64,000 nucleotides of DNA from an uncultured Bacteroidota bacterium (GCA_902786595.1 CADADB010000003.1:1-64000); one strand, 5' to 3'; counted from the first letter of the stretch, positions 1 through 9,752 are shown. A program made the numbers and translations. Notes: a model not told the origin generated them from the letters alone.

Positions 1-3000
1 CCCGTGAGGCCGGTGATGGTGTAGGAGTTGGTGTTGGAAGTGGCCGTGGTGAGACTGCCGCCCACAGGACGGTACTGGATGTTCCAGCTGGTCACGTTGG
101 CGTCCGCATCCCAAGCGATGGCGATGGCCTCGTTCTGGATGGTGGTGGTGTGCAGGTTGGTAGGAACATTACACGGCTCGGGTGCATCCTCTGGCAAGGT
201 CGTGAAGGTCATCTCACTGCCATAAACGGTGGTGCCGTTGAAGGTGATGAACGCCTTGTAAGTGTAGCTCGTGTTGGCGGTGAGGCCGCTGAGGTTGGCC
301 GAGAAGTTGTTGCCTGTGCCTGTGCCCGCAACTGAGGTGTAGGTGCCGCCAGCAGTGGCCTTCCACTCAAAGCCCTTGGCTGTGATGGTCACGTTGTCGG
401 GATTCGTGATGGTGGCGTTCAGCGTGGCAGTCGTCTGCGCGATCGGGTTGGCTGCGGTGGTGGCAATGGTAGGATCTGTCGGAGTGACAGGGCCGGAGCC
501 GCTACAGTCGGTGGTGAAAGTGTAGGTGGTGTAGTATTCCATATCGGTAATGGTGTAGATTTGCGTGCCGTCAGGCCCTGTGATGGTGAATCCTGCCTCA
601 TCGTCATATTCGCCAGTATGCCATACAAGAGAAGTGCTTGCATTATCGCAGAGATTAACGGTTTGAGTAGCGGAATAACCGGTGCTCAGCTCTATTGTTT
701 GAACAATAACGCCGTTTTGTTCAACGGTCAAGTATCCGTCGTTCCAACCGTCGCCATATTCGTCTTCCAAGACAAACGTGTATGTACATTGGTCTGCGAC
801 ATCACACGAAGCTGTTGCGAAGCCAGTGGTCGTGAAGACGGATGCATCATCAGCACTGCAATTTGCCTGCACTTGGACTAGATATTGGGTTAAGCTGGTA
901 AGGCCAGTCAATTGGTAGGATGTCGTAGTCATAGGAACAGTCGTCCAGGACTCGTCTGAAACGGCTTTGTACTGAAGCGTCCAAGCTGTCTCGTCGCCGC
1001 CGGCAGTCCAAGAAACGTCGGCACTGGTCGTACTGATATTGCTGATAGTCAGGTTTGTGGGTTGCGGACAAGAGATGTCGCCAATTACCAAGTTAGAGAT
1101 GATGGCGCCGGGTTGCGTGCCGGAACTTGCGTCGTTCTTCCATGCGAACACGAGTTGCGCAGTAGAGTTGGCATCCGGATTGGCGTGCGGGTTAGGCATT
1201 ACAGCAATGATATGGATAGTGTTGCCGCTGGTGAGGTTCATGATATACGGATAGCTGCTTTGTGTACCATAGCTGTTGGCGTAGAAATTATACGCATACG
1301 TGGAGTATGAATTGACGCCGTAAGAACCATCGGGCACAGTGGTTGAAGCAGGATATTCGATATTTGCGGGAGCTAAGAACAATTTGAAGTAATCCCAAGT
1401 GGATTCTCCGCCCACTTGAAGGTCAAATTGAACGGTGATGTTTTCAGCGGTGCCTACAGTGAATAGTTTCTGAGCCGAAACCACAGAGATACTGTTGACA
1501 TTATAACCGGGCGTGGTGCCGTTATTTGTGACGAACAAGGCGTTCGTGCCGCTTACATTGCCTCTCACCCAGTAATTGGGACAGCTGCCGTTGTTCAGAA
1601 TCCATGCGTCATCAGGATCTGAGAAGTCGGTGGCATAAGGAAGTGGTGTCGCCTCCATAGAGGTGTTGGCAGAACATACGAAACTCCATGGGCTTACATC
1701 GTCAGAGCCGCAAACGGATTGCACATAGAAATCATAGCTGGTGGTCGGGTTCAGATTGTCCACGGTGAACGGATTGGAGTTCGCGGCAACTATGGTGCCG
1801 GTTCCTTGCGTGAATCCTGCAGGACCGTATTCGATGTTCCACTCCGTGGCATCGCCGCTCTCTTCCCAAGCCAAGGTTATGCTGGTCGTGGAGGCATCTG
1901 TGCTGGCCAGATTCAGCGGTCTCGGACACGAAGGGATGACTTCTAACACCAAGTCGTCGAGATACATTGAGGAGCTGGAAGCAATGATGGTTTTCAAGGC
2001 AATGTATTCACCGTTACCTTCGTAGTTGGAAAAATTGGCTTGCAGGTAGTTGAACAGGTTGGAGGTAGAGGGATAAAGGGTGTCCACAGGTACAAATGTG
2101 CTGGGCGTTTCAGGGTTGCCCATCACACCGATGATAATACCATTCGTGGTGCTTGTGGCTCTCAACTTGAAGGAGATTTGCAAAGTGTTGATGGGGTAGA
2201 GGTTCACATCAAAGCTCGGAAGAACCGCCATGTTATAGGTGGAAGTGGTTGCATAGAAATACAGTGATGCGTTGCCGCTTGTGGAATATGTGCCGGAAAC
2301 GTAAGGATAGGAAGTGGACGTGGAATAGGTGTTGTTCCGGGACCAACAGTTCATGAAGATATTGGAACCGGTTCCCATGCCGTCGAAGTTCTCCTCAATG
2401 GGCAAGTCTGTAAACACGCATGCTGTAGTGAAAGTGATCGGGTCAGACCAACCGGAATACTCATCATCGCCACAAGCGGTTCTCACATAGAGCGTGTATG
2501 TGGTGCCAGGATCAATGTTGGAAAAAGAGATGAGGGTGTCGTTCACCAATCCTGAAATGGCAGCGGTGTCGGGTTGCTCATTGCCTTGGCAAAGGGCATA
2601 ACCCCATTCGCCATCGCTCTCCATAGCAGCATTGAAGGAAATGTCAACGGAAGAGGAACCAAGTGATTCGATGGTCAGGTTATAGGGTCTGCCGCACATG
2701 GAAGAAGAGATGGTGATTTCATCGATGACAGCAGCGGGGTCGGTGCCTAAGGAACCGTCATTGTGCCACAAGAAATAGAGCCGTTGAGTGGTGTTGGCAT
2801 AGCTGCCGTCCAAGGCGTATGTAAGGTGCTGATAGTTGGTCTGTACATTCAGGTTACCGCTTAACGCCACGGCGGATGCGGGAGCCGTAATCTCCCCGGC
2901 TGTGACAGTGGCGGCAGGTCCGAGATATACTTTCAAGTAGTCGCAGCATGACTCACCGTTGCCTTTCCATTTCACGTCCAGATCGAATTCAGCCGCCTCG

Positions 3001-6000
3001 CCGAAATGAATGTCGCGATAAGCCCACACATTGGTGGTTGAACCGATACTATAGCTTTCAGAAGTGCCATTGTTGGAGATGAACAGCACGGTGTCGGTCT
3101 CATTGGTCGGTTGGCCAATATACCATTTGTTGGTTTGCGTGCCGTTGATCATTACCCATGAGGAATTTTCTTCTTCATCACTGAAGTCGCAGAAATAAGG
3201 AGTCTCAGCGGGCTCGCCGGCAAGCGTGAGGAAGTTGAGGACATGGGACCATGCACTCAAGTCTCCGGCGCCGCAATCTGTCTGAACTGCAACGTAATAG
3301 TTGGTGTTGTTGTTTAAGTCTAAGAACTCGTATTCGTTCGTGCCCGTCGTATAGACTTCCGAGCAGGTGTCAGGATCGAAGTTGGGGTTGGTGCTGATCA
3401 CCACGTTGTATCCGACACTGTTCTCGTTGGCGGCCCAAGTGATGGTGGCAGCGTCAACGCCAATGGCGCTTACTTCAAGATTAATCGGCTTTATGCAGGT
3501 GGGAACGGGCACACAAGAGGTGGTGGCAACAAAACCTGAATACACAACGGAAACATCAGAGTGGAAATATAAGGTCAAAGGACCTGATTCAGAGGTGAAA
3601 GGTCCAAAGTTGATTTGTGCGCCGGAAGAGCCGCCATTCATGGAAGAATAGATTTTTTGGATCAGATTTTCCTCCGAAACAGTGGTGCCGTCATAGATGC
3701 TCAGATAGTCGATGGAACCCTCGCCGGCGAAAGTGCCGGAGATGCTGACCAGAGAATCCGGACCTACAGGCAGGATGGTGAGCGTGTAGTCACAGTAGTT
3801 GGAATAATTGCCATTCGCGCCGCCGTCATCCGTGATGGTCATTCCGCAGCCGGTGACCGTGCTGGACCCCGTGACACCCATGACAACCGTATAAGGAGTT
3901 GCAGAGGCAGGGAAGAGGGACCAGGTGCTGACATCACCGCCGCCGCAGTCTCTACGAACGTAGAAATCGTAGGTCACACCTCCGACCAGTTCGGAAATGG
4001 TGTATGGATTGTCTTCTACACCCGTGATGGTGATAGCATCTTCGGAGTTCTCGATATCAAAACCGGAAGGACCATAAATGATGTCCCAGAGTTCACCCTC
4101 TTGGTCCACCCAAGAGAGGTAAACCGTGTCGCTTGCCGTGGGCGTAGCCGTTACGTTGATAGGCGCGGGACAGCTCGGAGTGTTGTTCACAATAACATTG
4201 TCAAGATAGATGTAGGCATCGCCGGAACCATAGTTACTGGTGGCTTGGAAGACGATTACCACAGTGGAGGCATCTGTCAGGTCCGTGAGAGGATAAGTGG
4301 CAGAAGTCCAGGAGGAAGCGCCGGTCAGACCAGTGGCGAGAGCCGTGGTGTATGTGAAACCGCTGTCGGTAGAGAGATAGACGGAGAAGTCACCACCGGA
4401 GGGGTTTTTGTAGCTGAACGTGACTTGGGGTTCGGTAAGTTGAGACAAGTCCAAGACAGGAGTCTTCAACATATTGGTGTTGCCGTTGGTGTTGGAGTAA
4501 GAATTGAATCTCACACAAGCCCCTGATTCACCAGATTCATAGTAAGCCCATTTATAGGAGTCCGTGGTCGTGGTGCCGTCTGTGTTGTCCCAGCACAAAG
4601 GAAGACCTTCGGTCAAGGAGTTGAAGTCTTCCACGAAAGGATTGTCATCGGTGACTTCGACGATGGCACAGTCCGTGGTGAACGAGTGAGCAAATCCCGT
4701 GGCGGATGTGTCGCCGTTGCATATCTGGGCTACCCAAGCGTAGTAAGTGGTGGCCGGGGCGAGGTCAGTAAGGGTGACCGTGGTGTCGCCTACTACATCA
4801 ACGTAAACGTTCTCGTCGGCACCGCTGCCTTTGGGACGGTAAATCACCAAATAGCTGCCGGAGGGGTCTCCACTCCAGGTAACAGTGGCGGTGGTGACGT
4901 CGGCCTCCACTGTGAACTCAGGCGTGATACAACTCGTCTCAACGATTGAGATGTTGTCGATGGCGGCCGGAACAGCAGTTGCAGTGGCGTTGTTATAACC
5001 CCATGTGAAGAATAACAGTTTCTTCAAACCGGAAACTTCCGTCACTTGGATTTCCTTGTGGTTCCAATCTTCATCCTGTACACTATAATTGAGATAATCG
5101 TTTACGTATGAAGGGAATTCGGTGGGCGTCGGCTCGTTAGCATCGCGCAAGTAGGCGATGAGGCCGCTGTAGATAGAGGTTCCTGAAACATATCCAGATG
5201 CCTTCCAATCAACGGATATGATAAAGGATGACGGTGTTTCGCCAAAGTCAATAATACGTTCAGCGTATGCATAGTCGGAAACGGAGCTTGCCGCGTATGT
5301 TCCGAGGGTGTCGTTGCTAATGTACATGGCCATGTCGCCGTCACCGTCGTATGAGGTGCCCTCGCCGATGACAAAGTGGTTGGTGCCGGTACCCGACATC
5401 AGCCAAAGGGAATTCTCGTTGGCATCGGTGAAATTACAGCTGTAGGGTACGTAAGCAGGGGTTTGAGGGGTGTGGAATTGGGTGATTTTCCACGCACTGG
5501 TGTCCCCACTGGAACAAATGGATTGCACGCCAACTTCGTATTGAGTGTTCGGGACAAGATTGCTCAAGGCATACTCGTTGGTGGTCAAGCCAAAATCCTC
5601 GACCCACGCTTCATCGTTGACAGCTTTGTATTTGAAATTAAATGAGCTCTCAGAGCTAACCCATTCAACATCGGCAGAATAAGAAGTCACATTGCTTACC
5701 GAGACGGAAGAAGGTCTTGCACAATAATCGCCGAGAGGGGTGATGACGAGCTTGATCTGGTTCTTCACATCCATTACAGTGCCGGAGTAACCGCTAGGGT
5801 TGGTCGGATCATAGTTGGTGGGATCGCTGTAAACACGAAGAGCCATGCCGGGGGCGTCAAAGACGCTGCAGGACATACCGCTGGAGTATGATCCCGTGTT
5901 GTCATCCACAATGATGGCGAGGTTGCCAGAGGCATCGTACACGAAAGGATTATCCAACTCTATGGTGTTCCATGTGTTTGCAGCCATGGTCACGCTACCA

Positions 6001-6335
6001 CTGTAAACCAGATCCTGGTTCGTGGCAGTAATCCAGTCAGTGGCGCCGTTAAACATGTTTTTGTCTGTGATCACCATGTACACAGAGTAGGTGCGGATCT
6101 TTTCTGACCCTCCATTGTAGAATGCGACACTTTGGATCGTGCAAGGCATGCCAATCTCCGTGTCTGTGTAGATCTGCTGGGTTAACGAGTAGTTGTAGAA
6201 TGAGTAACTCGGCAGGTATGAGTTGGTCGTTGTCACGCCATTCTCTGTGCCGATCTCAATCTCCACTTGCGCCGTCATCGCTACTGGCAGGCAAAGCGCC
6301 AGCAGCAGAAGCCAATAAGATAGAATCTTTTTCAT
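1..6335 (-). CDS. Giant secreted multidomain FN3/CUB surface protein (partial, 3' end off window)
   Basis: The minus frame is open from the ATG at 6335 to the window edge (2111 codons) without a stop; the C-terminus is missing. It starts with a clear signal peptide (MKKILSYWLLLLALCLPV, then AMTAQ). After an N-terminal beta-rich region (about residues 25-205) come about nine fibronectin-III-like modules, many starting with a Cys-Pro pair (CARPSS, CPAPIN, CIKPIN, CGRPYN, CPRPLN, CPQPTN) and containing a 'TTYxxYVxxxCG' strand. Between them lie jelly-roll-like segments of the MAM/choice-of-anchor-J kind (for example PYSCNFTDANENSLW, PYFCDFSDEEENSSW). Residues about 815-935 resemble a CUB domain (GGANGNYSNYCDYT, DYLSIYDG). 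Near residue 1860 is an EYGDGWNDGYL motif known from T9SS-linked proteins. The role is probably surface adhesion or polysaccharide binding; export by T9SS is inferred, since the tail that would prove it is outside the window. Confidence 0.88.
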   Translation of the reverse strand, partial: MKKILSYWLLLLALCLPVAMTAQVEIEIGTENGVTTTNSYLPSYSFYNYSLTQQIYTDTEIGMPCTIQSVAFYNGGSEKIRTYSVYMVITDKNMFNGATDWITATNQDLVYSGSVTMAANTWNTIELDNPFVYDASGNLAIIVDDNTGSYSSGMSCSVFDAPGMALRVYSDPTNYDPTNPSGYSGTVMDVKNQIKLVITPLGDYCARPSSVSVSNVTSYSADVEWVSSESSFNFKYKAVNDEAWVEDFGLTTNEYALSNLVPNTQYEVGVQSICSSGDTSAWKITQFHTPQTPAYVPYSCNFTDANENSLWLMSGTGTNHFVIGEGTSYDGDGDMAMYISNDTLGTYAASSVSDYAYAERIIDFGETPSSFIISVDWKASGYVSGTSIYSGLIAYLRDANEPTPTEFPSYVNDYLNYSVQDEDWNHKEIQVTEVSGLKKLLFFTWGYNNATATAVPAAIDNISIVETSCITPEFTVEADVTTATVTWSGDPSGSYLVIYRPKGSGADENVYVDVVGDTTVTLTDLAPATTYYAWVAQICNGDTSATGFAHSFTTDCAIVEVTDDNPFVEDFNSLTEGLPLCWDNTDGTTTTDSYKWAYYESGESGACVRFNSYSNTNGNTNMLKTPVLDLSQLTEPQVTFSYKNPSGGDFSVYLSTDSGFTYTTALATGLTGASSWTSATYPLTDLTDASTVVIVFQATSNYGSGDAYIYLDNVIVNNTPSCPAPINVTATPTASDTVYLSWVDQEGELWDIIYGPSGFDIENSEDAITITGVEDNPYTISELVGGVTYDFYVRRDCGGGDVSTWSLFPASATPYTVVMGVTGSSTVTGCGMTITDDGGANGNYSNYCDYTLTILPVGPDSLVSISGTFAGEGSIDYLSIYDGTTVSEENLIQKIYSSMNGGSSGAQINFGPFTSESGPLTLYFHSDVSVVYSGFVATTSCVPVPTCIKPINLEVSAIGVDAATITWAANENSVGYNVVISTNPNFDPDTCSEVYTTGTNEYEFLDLNNNTNYYVAVQTDCGAGDLSAWSHVLNFLTLAGEPAETPYFCDFSDEEENSSWVMINGTQTNKWYIGQPTNETDTVLFISNNGTSESYSIGSTTNVWAYRDIHFGEAAEFDLDVKWKGNGESCCDYLKVYLGPAATVTAGEITAPASAVALSGNLNVQTNYQHLTYALDGSYANTTQRLYFLWHNDGSLGTDPAAVIDEITISSSMCGRPYNLTIESLGSSSVDISFNAAMESDGEWGYALCQGNEQPDTAAISGLVNDTLISFSNIDPGTTYTLYVRTACGDDEYSGWSDPITFTTACVFTDLPIEENFDGMGTGSNIFMNCWSRNNTYSTSTSYPYVSGTYSTSGNASLYFYATTSTYNMAVLPSFDVNLYPINTLQISFKLRATSTTNGIIIGVMGNPETPSTFVPVDTLYPSTSNLFNYLQANFSNYEGNGEYIALKTIIASSSSMYLDDLVLEVIPSCPRPLNLASTDASTTSITLAWEESGDATEWNIEYGPAGFTQGTGTIVAANSNPFTVDNLNPTTSYDFYVQSVCGSDDVSPWSFVCSANTSMEATPLPYATDFSDPDDAWILNNGSCPNYWVRGNVSGTNALFVTNNGTTPGYNVNSISVVSAQKLFTVGTAENITVQFDLQVGGESTWDYFKLFLAPANIEYPASTTVPDGSYGVNSYSTYAYNFYANSYGTQSSYPYIMNLTSGNTIHIIAVMPNPHANPDANSTAQLVFAWKNDASSGTQPGAIISNLVIGDISCPQPTNLTISNISTTSADVSWTAGGDETAWTLQYKAVSDESWTTVPMTTTSYQLTGLTSLTQYLVQVQANCSADDASVFTTTGFATASCDVADQCTYTFVLEDEYGDGWNDGYLTVEQNGVIVQTIELSTGYSATQTVNLCDNASTSLVWHTGEYDDEAGFTITGPDGTQIYTITDMEYYTTYTFTTDCSGSGPVTPTDPTIATTAANPIAQTTATLNATITNPDNVTITAKGFEWKATAGGTYTSVAGTGTGNNFSANLSGLTANTSYTYKAFITFNGTTVYGSEMTFTTLPEDAPEPCNVPTNLHTTTIQNEAIAIAWDADANVTSWNIQYRPVGGSLTTATSNTNSYTITGLT

Positions 6336-6430
6336 GTGATAATTTTTTTGTTAATTGTTAATAATATGAATGAATTGTTTTTTTTCGATTGACTTTTAAT
6401 TCAATATTCCCTTTCGGCGAAATCAAACGT

Positions 6431-6438
6431 CAAAATTA
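6431..6438 (-). promoter_or_regulatory. Candidate -7 element TAATTTTG for the giant surface protein
   Basis: The plus-strand CAAAATTA reads TAATTTTG on the minus strand and fits the Bacteroidetes TAnnTTTG core. It lies about 95 nt upstream of the ATG at 6335. No good TTG -33 element was found at the expected distance, so this is tentative. Confidence 0.4.
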
Positions 6439-6642
6439 GTTTTTATTCCCAATAGTTTTTCCTTAAAATATCAACAAGTTGTTAACAGGATATTTTTTTG
6501 ATTGATAGTGCTTTGTTTGAGATTTTAGATTTGAAATTAACAACGAGTTGTTGGTTTTCATAAGTGCATAAAATAGTTCAATGGAATAATTCCTGCGAAT
6601 TGTCCGCAAAACCACATTCTGTGATTGATTTCGGGTGGCTGC

Positions 6643-6671
6643 TTGTCAAAACCAAAAAAAACGTACTTTTG
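6643..6671 (+). promoter_or_regulatory. Bacteroidetes-type promoter of the deaminase gene
   Basis: TTG at 6643-6645 and TACTTTTG at 6664-6671 are separated by 18 nt, matching the -33/-7 arrangement of Bacteroidetes sigma-A promoters. The core lies downstream of an earlier in-frame ATG (6625), which argues that the true start is the ATG at 6700. Confidence 0.7.
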
Positions 6672-6699
6672 CAGCTCTAAAATCCAAACCTGGTATATT

Positions 6700-7188
6700 A
6701 TGGAAACCAAACACATACGTCCTTCCTGGGACGAATATTTCATGGAAATCGCCGACACGGTAAGCAAACGCGCCACCTGTGACCGCGGACGCAGCGGCTG
6801 TGTGGTGGTCCGCGACCGCCAGATTTTAGTCACCGGCTACGTGGGCGCTCCGAAAGGTCTTCCTCACTGCGACGAGGTCGGGCACCAGCTCAAGCAGATG
6901 GTGCATGAGGACGGTACGGTCACCCAGCACTGCGTGCGCACGGTCCATGCGGAGCAGAACGCCATCTGCCAGGCCGCCAAGCTGGGCATCTCTCTCAACG
7001 GCGCCACGCTCTACTGCCGAATGACCCCCTGCCGCACCTGTGCCATGCTCATCATCAACTGCGGCATCGTCCGCGTGGTTTGCGCCAACAAATACCACGC
7101 CGGCGCCGAATCCGAAGAGATGTTCCGCCAGGCCGGCGTACAACTCGATTTCTTCTCCGAAGAAGTCGTGAAGTACGAAAAACAGTGA
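6700..7188 (+). CDS. dCMP/cytidine deaminase family protein (ComEB-like)
   Basis: The 162-residue product has the zinc-dependent deaminase signature: HAEQNAIC supplies the zinc-binding His and the catalytic Glu, and TPCRTCAM supplies the PCxxC zinc cysteines. Family knowledge: these enzymes convert dCMP to dUMP, feeding dTMP synthesis in the cytosol; the length is typical. An in-frame ATG at 6625 exists, but the promoter core at 6664-6671 lies after it, and the sequence METKHIRPSWDEYFMEIA looks like a natural N-terminus, so 6700 was chosen. It is monocistronic-looking: the next 98 nt contain a heptad array with hairpin potential. Exact substrate (dCMP versus another cytosine nucleotide) cannot be fixed from sequence. 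Confidence 0.88.
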   Translation: METKHIRPSWDEYFMEIADTVSKRATCDRGRSGCVVVRDRQILVTGYVGAPKGLPHCDEVGHQLKQMVHEDGTVTQHCVRTVHAEQNAICQAAKLGISLNGATLYCRMTPCRTCAMLIINCGIVRVVCANKYHAGAESEEMFRQAGVQLDFFSEEVVKYEKQ

Positions 7189-7250
7189 TTTACGGTTTAC
7201 GATTTACGATTTTCGAAATCCGCAAATCGTAAACCGCAAATCGCAAATCG
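7189..7250. repeat. Heptad array with inverted halves
   Basis: Variants of a 7-nt unit (TTTACGA, then AAATCGC/AAATCGT) run directly after the deaminase stop. The segment CGGTTTACGATTT (7193-7205) is the exact reverse complement of AAATCGTAAACCG (7224-7236), so the array could form a 13-bp hairpin and may act as a terminator. Confidence 0.75.
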
Positions 7251-7286
7251 AAAAAGCGTTTCAATAACCCATAACCATTACAAAAA

Positions 7287-8063
7287 ATGAGCACTTTTCT
7301 TTGGGAATCCATTGCTTTCGGCCCGATACACAGCAGACGTTTGGGCCACTCTTTGGGCATAAACCTCTTGCCCGTAGATGAAAAGATCTGCACGTTCAAC
7401 TGCCTCTATTGCGAGTGCGGATGGACACTGGAAAAGAATATCAATGCCCGCGAACCATATCCGTTGGAAATGGTCGTGGAGGCCATTGAACGCAAATTGT
7501 CAGAGTGTTCCGCCCTCAACACACCCGTTGATAGCATAACCTTCTCCGGCAACGGCGAACCAACCCTTTATCCCTGGTTCGACCAGCTTATTGACCGGCT
7601 GTTGGTGTTGCGTGATAAGTATTATCCTGATGCGGTGATCACCTGTCTGTCGAACGCCACGCAGCTTTTTCGGCCGGAGATCATCACCGCCTTGCAGCGC
7701 ATTGAAAACCCGATGCTGAAGTTGGACGCAGGCACGCAGATGATGCTCGACACCGTCAATTCACCCGTTGTTCCCGTTGATATTGAGCAGGTCACCGATC
7801 AGTTGTGCAGTTTCAACGGCAATCTCATCATCCAGACAATGTTCCTCAGCGGTGAACGGGAGGGTAGGGCGTTCGACAATTCCGTGGATCCCGAATGGAC
7901 CTGTTGGCTGGAACGCATTCGCCGTATCCGTCCCAAACGTATTGTCATCTATTCCCTTGACCGCGAGACGCCCGCCCTCAACCTCCACAAGTTCGACAAG
8001 GTCTATTTGGACGGGATTGTCGAGAGACTCCGCTTGGAAGGATTCAACGCTGAAGCGTATTGA
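7287..8063 (+). CDS. Radical SAM protein, COG0731-like
   Basis: 258 residues. The motif CTFNCLYCECG near residues 32-42 is the CxxxCxxC iron-sulfur cluster site of radical SAM enzymes, followed by the glycine-rich SAM-binding strand SGNGEPTLYP (about residue 90). The opening FGPIHSRRLGHSLGINLLP is characteristic of a COG0731 group of radical SAM proteins related to TYW1-like Fe-S oxidoreductases. The length is typical of these short single-domain members. The precise reaction is unknown. The ATG at 7287 follows a partial heptad array (CCATAAC units) by a few A residues. The gene stands alone between two repeat arrays. Confidence 0.85.
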   Translation: MSTFLWESIAFGPIHSRRLGHSLGINLLPVDEKICTFNCLYCECGWTLEKNINAREPYPLEMVVEAIERKLSECSALNTPVDSITFSGNGEPTLYPWFDQLIDRLLVLRDKYYPDAVITCLSNATQLFRPEIITALQRIENPMLKLDAGTQMMLDTVNSPVVPVDIEQVTDQLCSFNGNLIIQTMFLSGEREGRAFDNSVDPEWTCWLERIRRIRPKRIVIYSLDRETPALNLHKFDKVYLDGIVERLRLEGFNAEAY

Positions 8064-8083
8064 GACAGAAGACTTTTTCGTCG

Positions 8084-8120
8084 TTCTGAATTCTTAATTC
8101 TGAATTGTAATTCTGAATTG
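8084..8120. repeat. Heptad array, unit TTCTGAA
   Basis: Five copies of TTCTGAA-like units with spacing 7,7,7,6 lie between the radical SAM stop and the next promoter. Confidence 0.65.
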
Positions 8121-8129
8121 AAAAAATAG

Positions 8130-8137
8130 TATCTTTG
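8130..8137 (+). promoter_or_regulatory. -7 element TATCTTTG for the lipoprotein gene
   Basis: TATCTTTG matches TAnnTTTG exactly and sits 29-36 nt before the chosen ATG (8166). The -33 element is weak. Confidence 0.6.
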
Positions 8138-8165
8138 CAGCCGTAAATTAGAAATAATGTGCATT

Positions 8166-9083
8166 ATGAAAAAATATGTATTACCCATTTTGATGGTTGC
8201 TGTTTTGGCAACGGCTTTCACCTCCTGCAAGCCCGATGAGGAAATCTACGATCCTACCTGCAAGATCAGCAAAATTTGGTACCGCAGCGATGTGGGCAGC
8301 CCGAACGAGGTCTATGTCTATGACGACAAAGGCAAACAACTCCAGCAGATTGTCGTGGACAGTCTCTATTCGTTCGACTTCTCCTACAACAAGGACAAAA
8401 CTGTGAGCAAGATTGTGCATGTGGGCGAAGACTACACGGAGACAATTGATTTCCAATGGACTGACCGTCTGGTGGACAAGATGACCTACACTATTGACGG
8501 AGCGGTGCGTCTGGAATACACCTTCCACCGCCATACCGACAAAAAAGATCCTGCGAAAGGTCGCATCGATTATATCGAGGAGATGTATGACCGCGAGTTC
8601 TATGACCAATATTTCTGGAAAAGCAAACGTCATCCGCTGTATGACAAAGTGTTTGGCAACTATGAGGAAATTGCAAACATCATGGCCAAAAGTGATTCCA
8701 AAGACCTCATGATGTATTCTGTGAAACGCTTCACGTATGATCCGGGTAAGCATAAGGACTATTATAACATCATCCAATATGTGGAAGAGTTCCCTATAGC
8801 CCAGACGGTGGTCACGCATGTATTCCAATATGACCTGAACTCTTACAACCCGTTTTATGGCTTACCGTTTGCATACGCTGATGTGAAGGGCTATTACTAC
8901 AACCTTCCTGTTTCTGAACATGTGGAGATCGTGGTGGCGGGCAGTTTGTCCAAAGTGGTGGATTTCGTTTACAGCTACGAGGGATTGCACTACATGAATG
9001 ACAAACACTATCCTCGTCAGTTTGTGACGATCTCTTCGGAGAACAATGTCCCGACCCATACTTACATTTTGTACAAAAAATAG
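8166..9083 (+). CDS. Secreted lipoprotein of unknown function
   Basis: The product begins MKKYVLPILMVAVLATAF and then TSCKPDE, a lipoprotein signal peptide with a lipobox cysteine at residue 20, so it should be membrane-anchored. An ATG three codons earlier (8157, MCI) is possible, but MKK is the better signal-peptide start. The mature part contains beta-strand repeats of the YD/RHS or DUF4595-like type (YVYDDKGKQLQQIV, FDFSYNKDKTVSKI), in which the text alternates between short hydrophobic strands and DxxG turns. About 305 residues. No catalytic motif was recognised. It is 15 nt from psd but has its own promoter; a functional link is not evident. Confidence 0.75.
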   Translation: MKKYVLPILMVAVLATAFTSCKPDEEIYDPTCKISKIWYRSDVGSPNEVYVYDDKGKQLQQIVVDSLYSFDFSYNKDKTVSKIVHVGEDYTETIDFQWTDRLVDKMTYTIDGAVRLEYTFHRHTDKKDPAKGRIDYIEEMYDREFYDQYFWKSKRHPLYDKVFGNYEEIANIMAKSDSKDLMMYSVKRFTYDPGKHKDYYNIIQYVEEFPIAQTVVTHVFQYDLNSYNPFYGLPFAYADVKGYYYNLPVSEHVEIVVAGSLSKVVDFVYSYEGLHYMNDKHYPRQFVTISSENNVPTHTYILYKK

Positions 9084-9098
9084 TATCCGGTGATTGGC

Positions 9099-9752
9099 AT
9101 GAAGTTCCATCAAGCTGGAAAGCTGATCATCTTTGTCAGTATTGTCACCATTGCGCTGACATCGTTGTTCTATGTCTTGTTGCTGGCGAATCTCTGGTGG
9201 GTGAATCTCATCTTTTTCACCATTATGCTCGTCTTGGGCGTGCTGATTGTCCGTTTTTTCCGTGTGCCTACGCGTGTGATCAACAAAGTCGATGACGGTG
9301 TTCTTTCTCCGGCCGACGGAACCATTGTTTATGTGGGCAACGCCTTTGAGCATGAATATTTCAAGGATGAGCGGCTGAAAGTTTCCATCTTCATGTCCAT
9401 CAACAATGTGCATGTGAACAGTTATCCTATATCAGGCGAGATCTCTTATACGGCTTACCATCCGGGGAAATACGCGCTGGCCAAACTGCCGAAGTCTTCC
9501 GTTGACAATGAACACAATACGATTGTTGTCAAGAATGACGATACGGAGATCCTCTTCCGCCAGATTGCCGGTTTTGTGGCGCGCCGTATCATCAGCTATC
9601 CAGAGGTCGGCGACCAAGTGGAGCAAGGCGAGGAGGTCGGGATGATCAAATTCGGTTCCCGTGTGGACGTCTTCCTTCCCAAAAACGCCTCCGTCGTCGT
9701 CAGCAAAGGCGACAAGGTGGTTTCCAAGAAGACCGTGCTGGCGTATTTCTAA
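9099..9752 (+). CDS. psd: Phosphatidylserine decarboxylase proenzyme
   Basis: The 217-residue protein opens with a short cytoplasmic stretch and one or two membrane segments (LIIFVSIVTIALTSLFYVLL, LWWVNLIFFTIMLVLGVLIV), followed by a decarboxylase core with DGVLSPADGTIVYVG and the self-cleavage region IKFGSRVDVFLP near the C-terminus, in which the Ser of FGS becomes the pyruvoyl group. This short form is the archaetidylserine/Bacteroidetes type. It makes phosphatidylethanolamine at the inner membrane. A GTG at 9090 would add three residues; the ATG at 9099 is preferred. The expected partner pssA is not adjacent here. The stop TAA is the first part of an AATTGAT heptad array. Confidence 0.9.
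   Translation: MKFHQAGKLIIFVSIVTIALTSLFYVLLLANLWWVNLIFFTIMLVLGVLIVRFFRVPTRVINKVDDGVLSPADGTIVYVGNAFEHEYFKDERLKVSIFMSINNVHVNSYPISGEISYTAYHPGKYALAKLPKSSVDNEHNTIVVKNDDTEILFRQIAGFVARRIISYPEVGDQVEQGEEVGMIKFGSRVDVFLPKNASVVVSKGDKVVSKKTVLAYF

Larger units (their letters stand above)
6336..6699. other. Divergent intergenic region, no gene seen
   Basis: This 364-nt AT-rich gap separates the giant surface protein (minus) from the dCMP deaminase gene (plus). It holds one candidate promoter core in each direction (6431-6438 minus, 6643-6671 plus) and a short palindrome AACAACGAGTTGTT at 6539-6552 of unknown meaning. No plausible small ORF with coding character was seen. Confidence 0.6.

Noticed and set aside
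3615-4526. 303-residue plus-strand open frame
   Set aside because: Antisense to the giant surface protein gene, with no domain; the minus frame has clear FN3 and CUB modules.
6539-6552. Palindrome AACAACGAGTTGTT as an operator
   Set aside because: Short and AT-rich, single copy, not placed at a convincing promoter.
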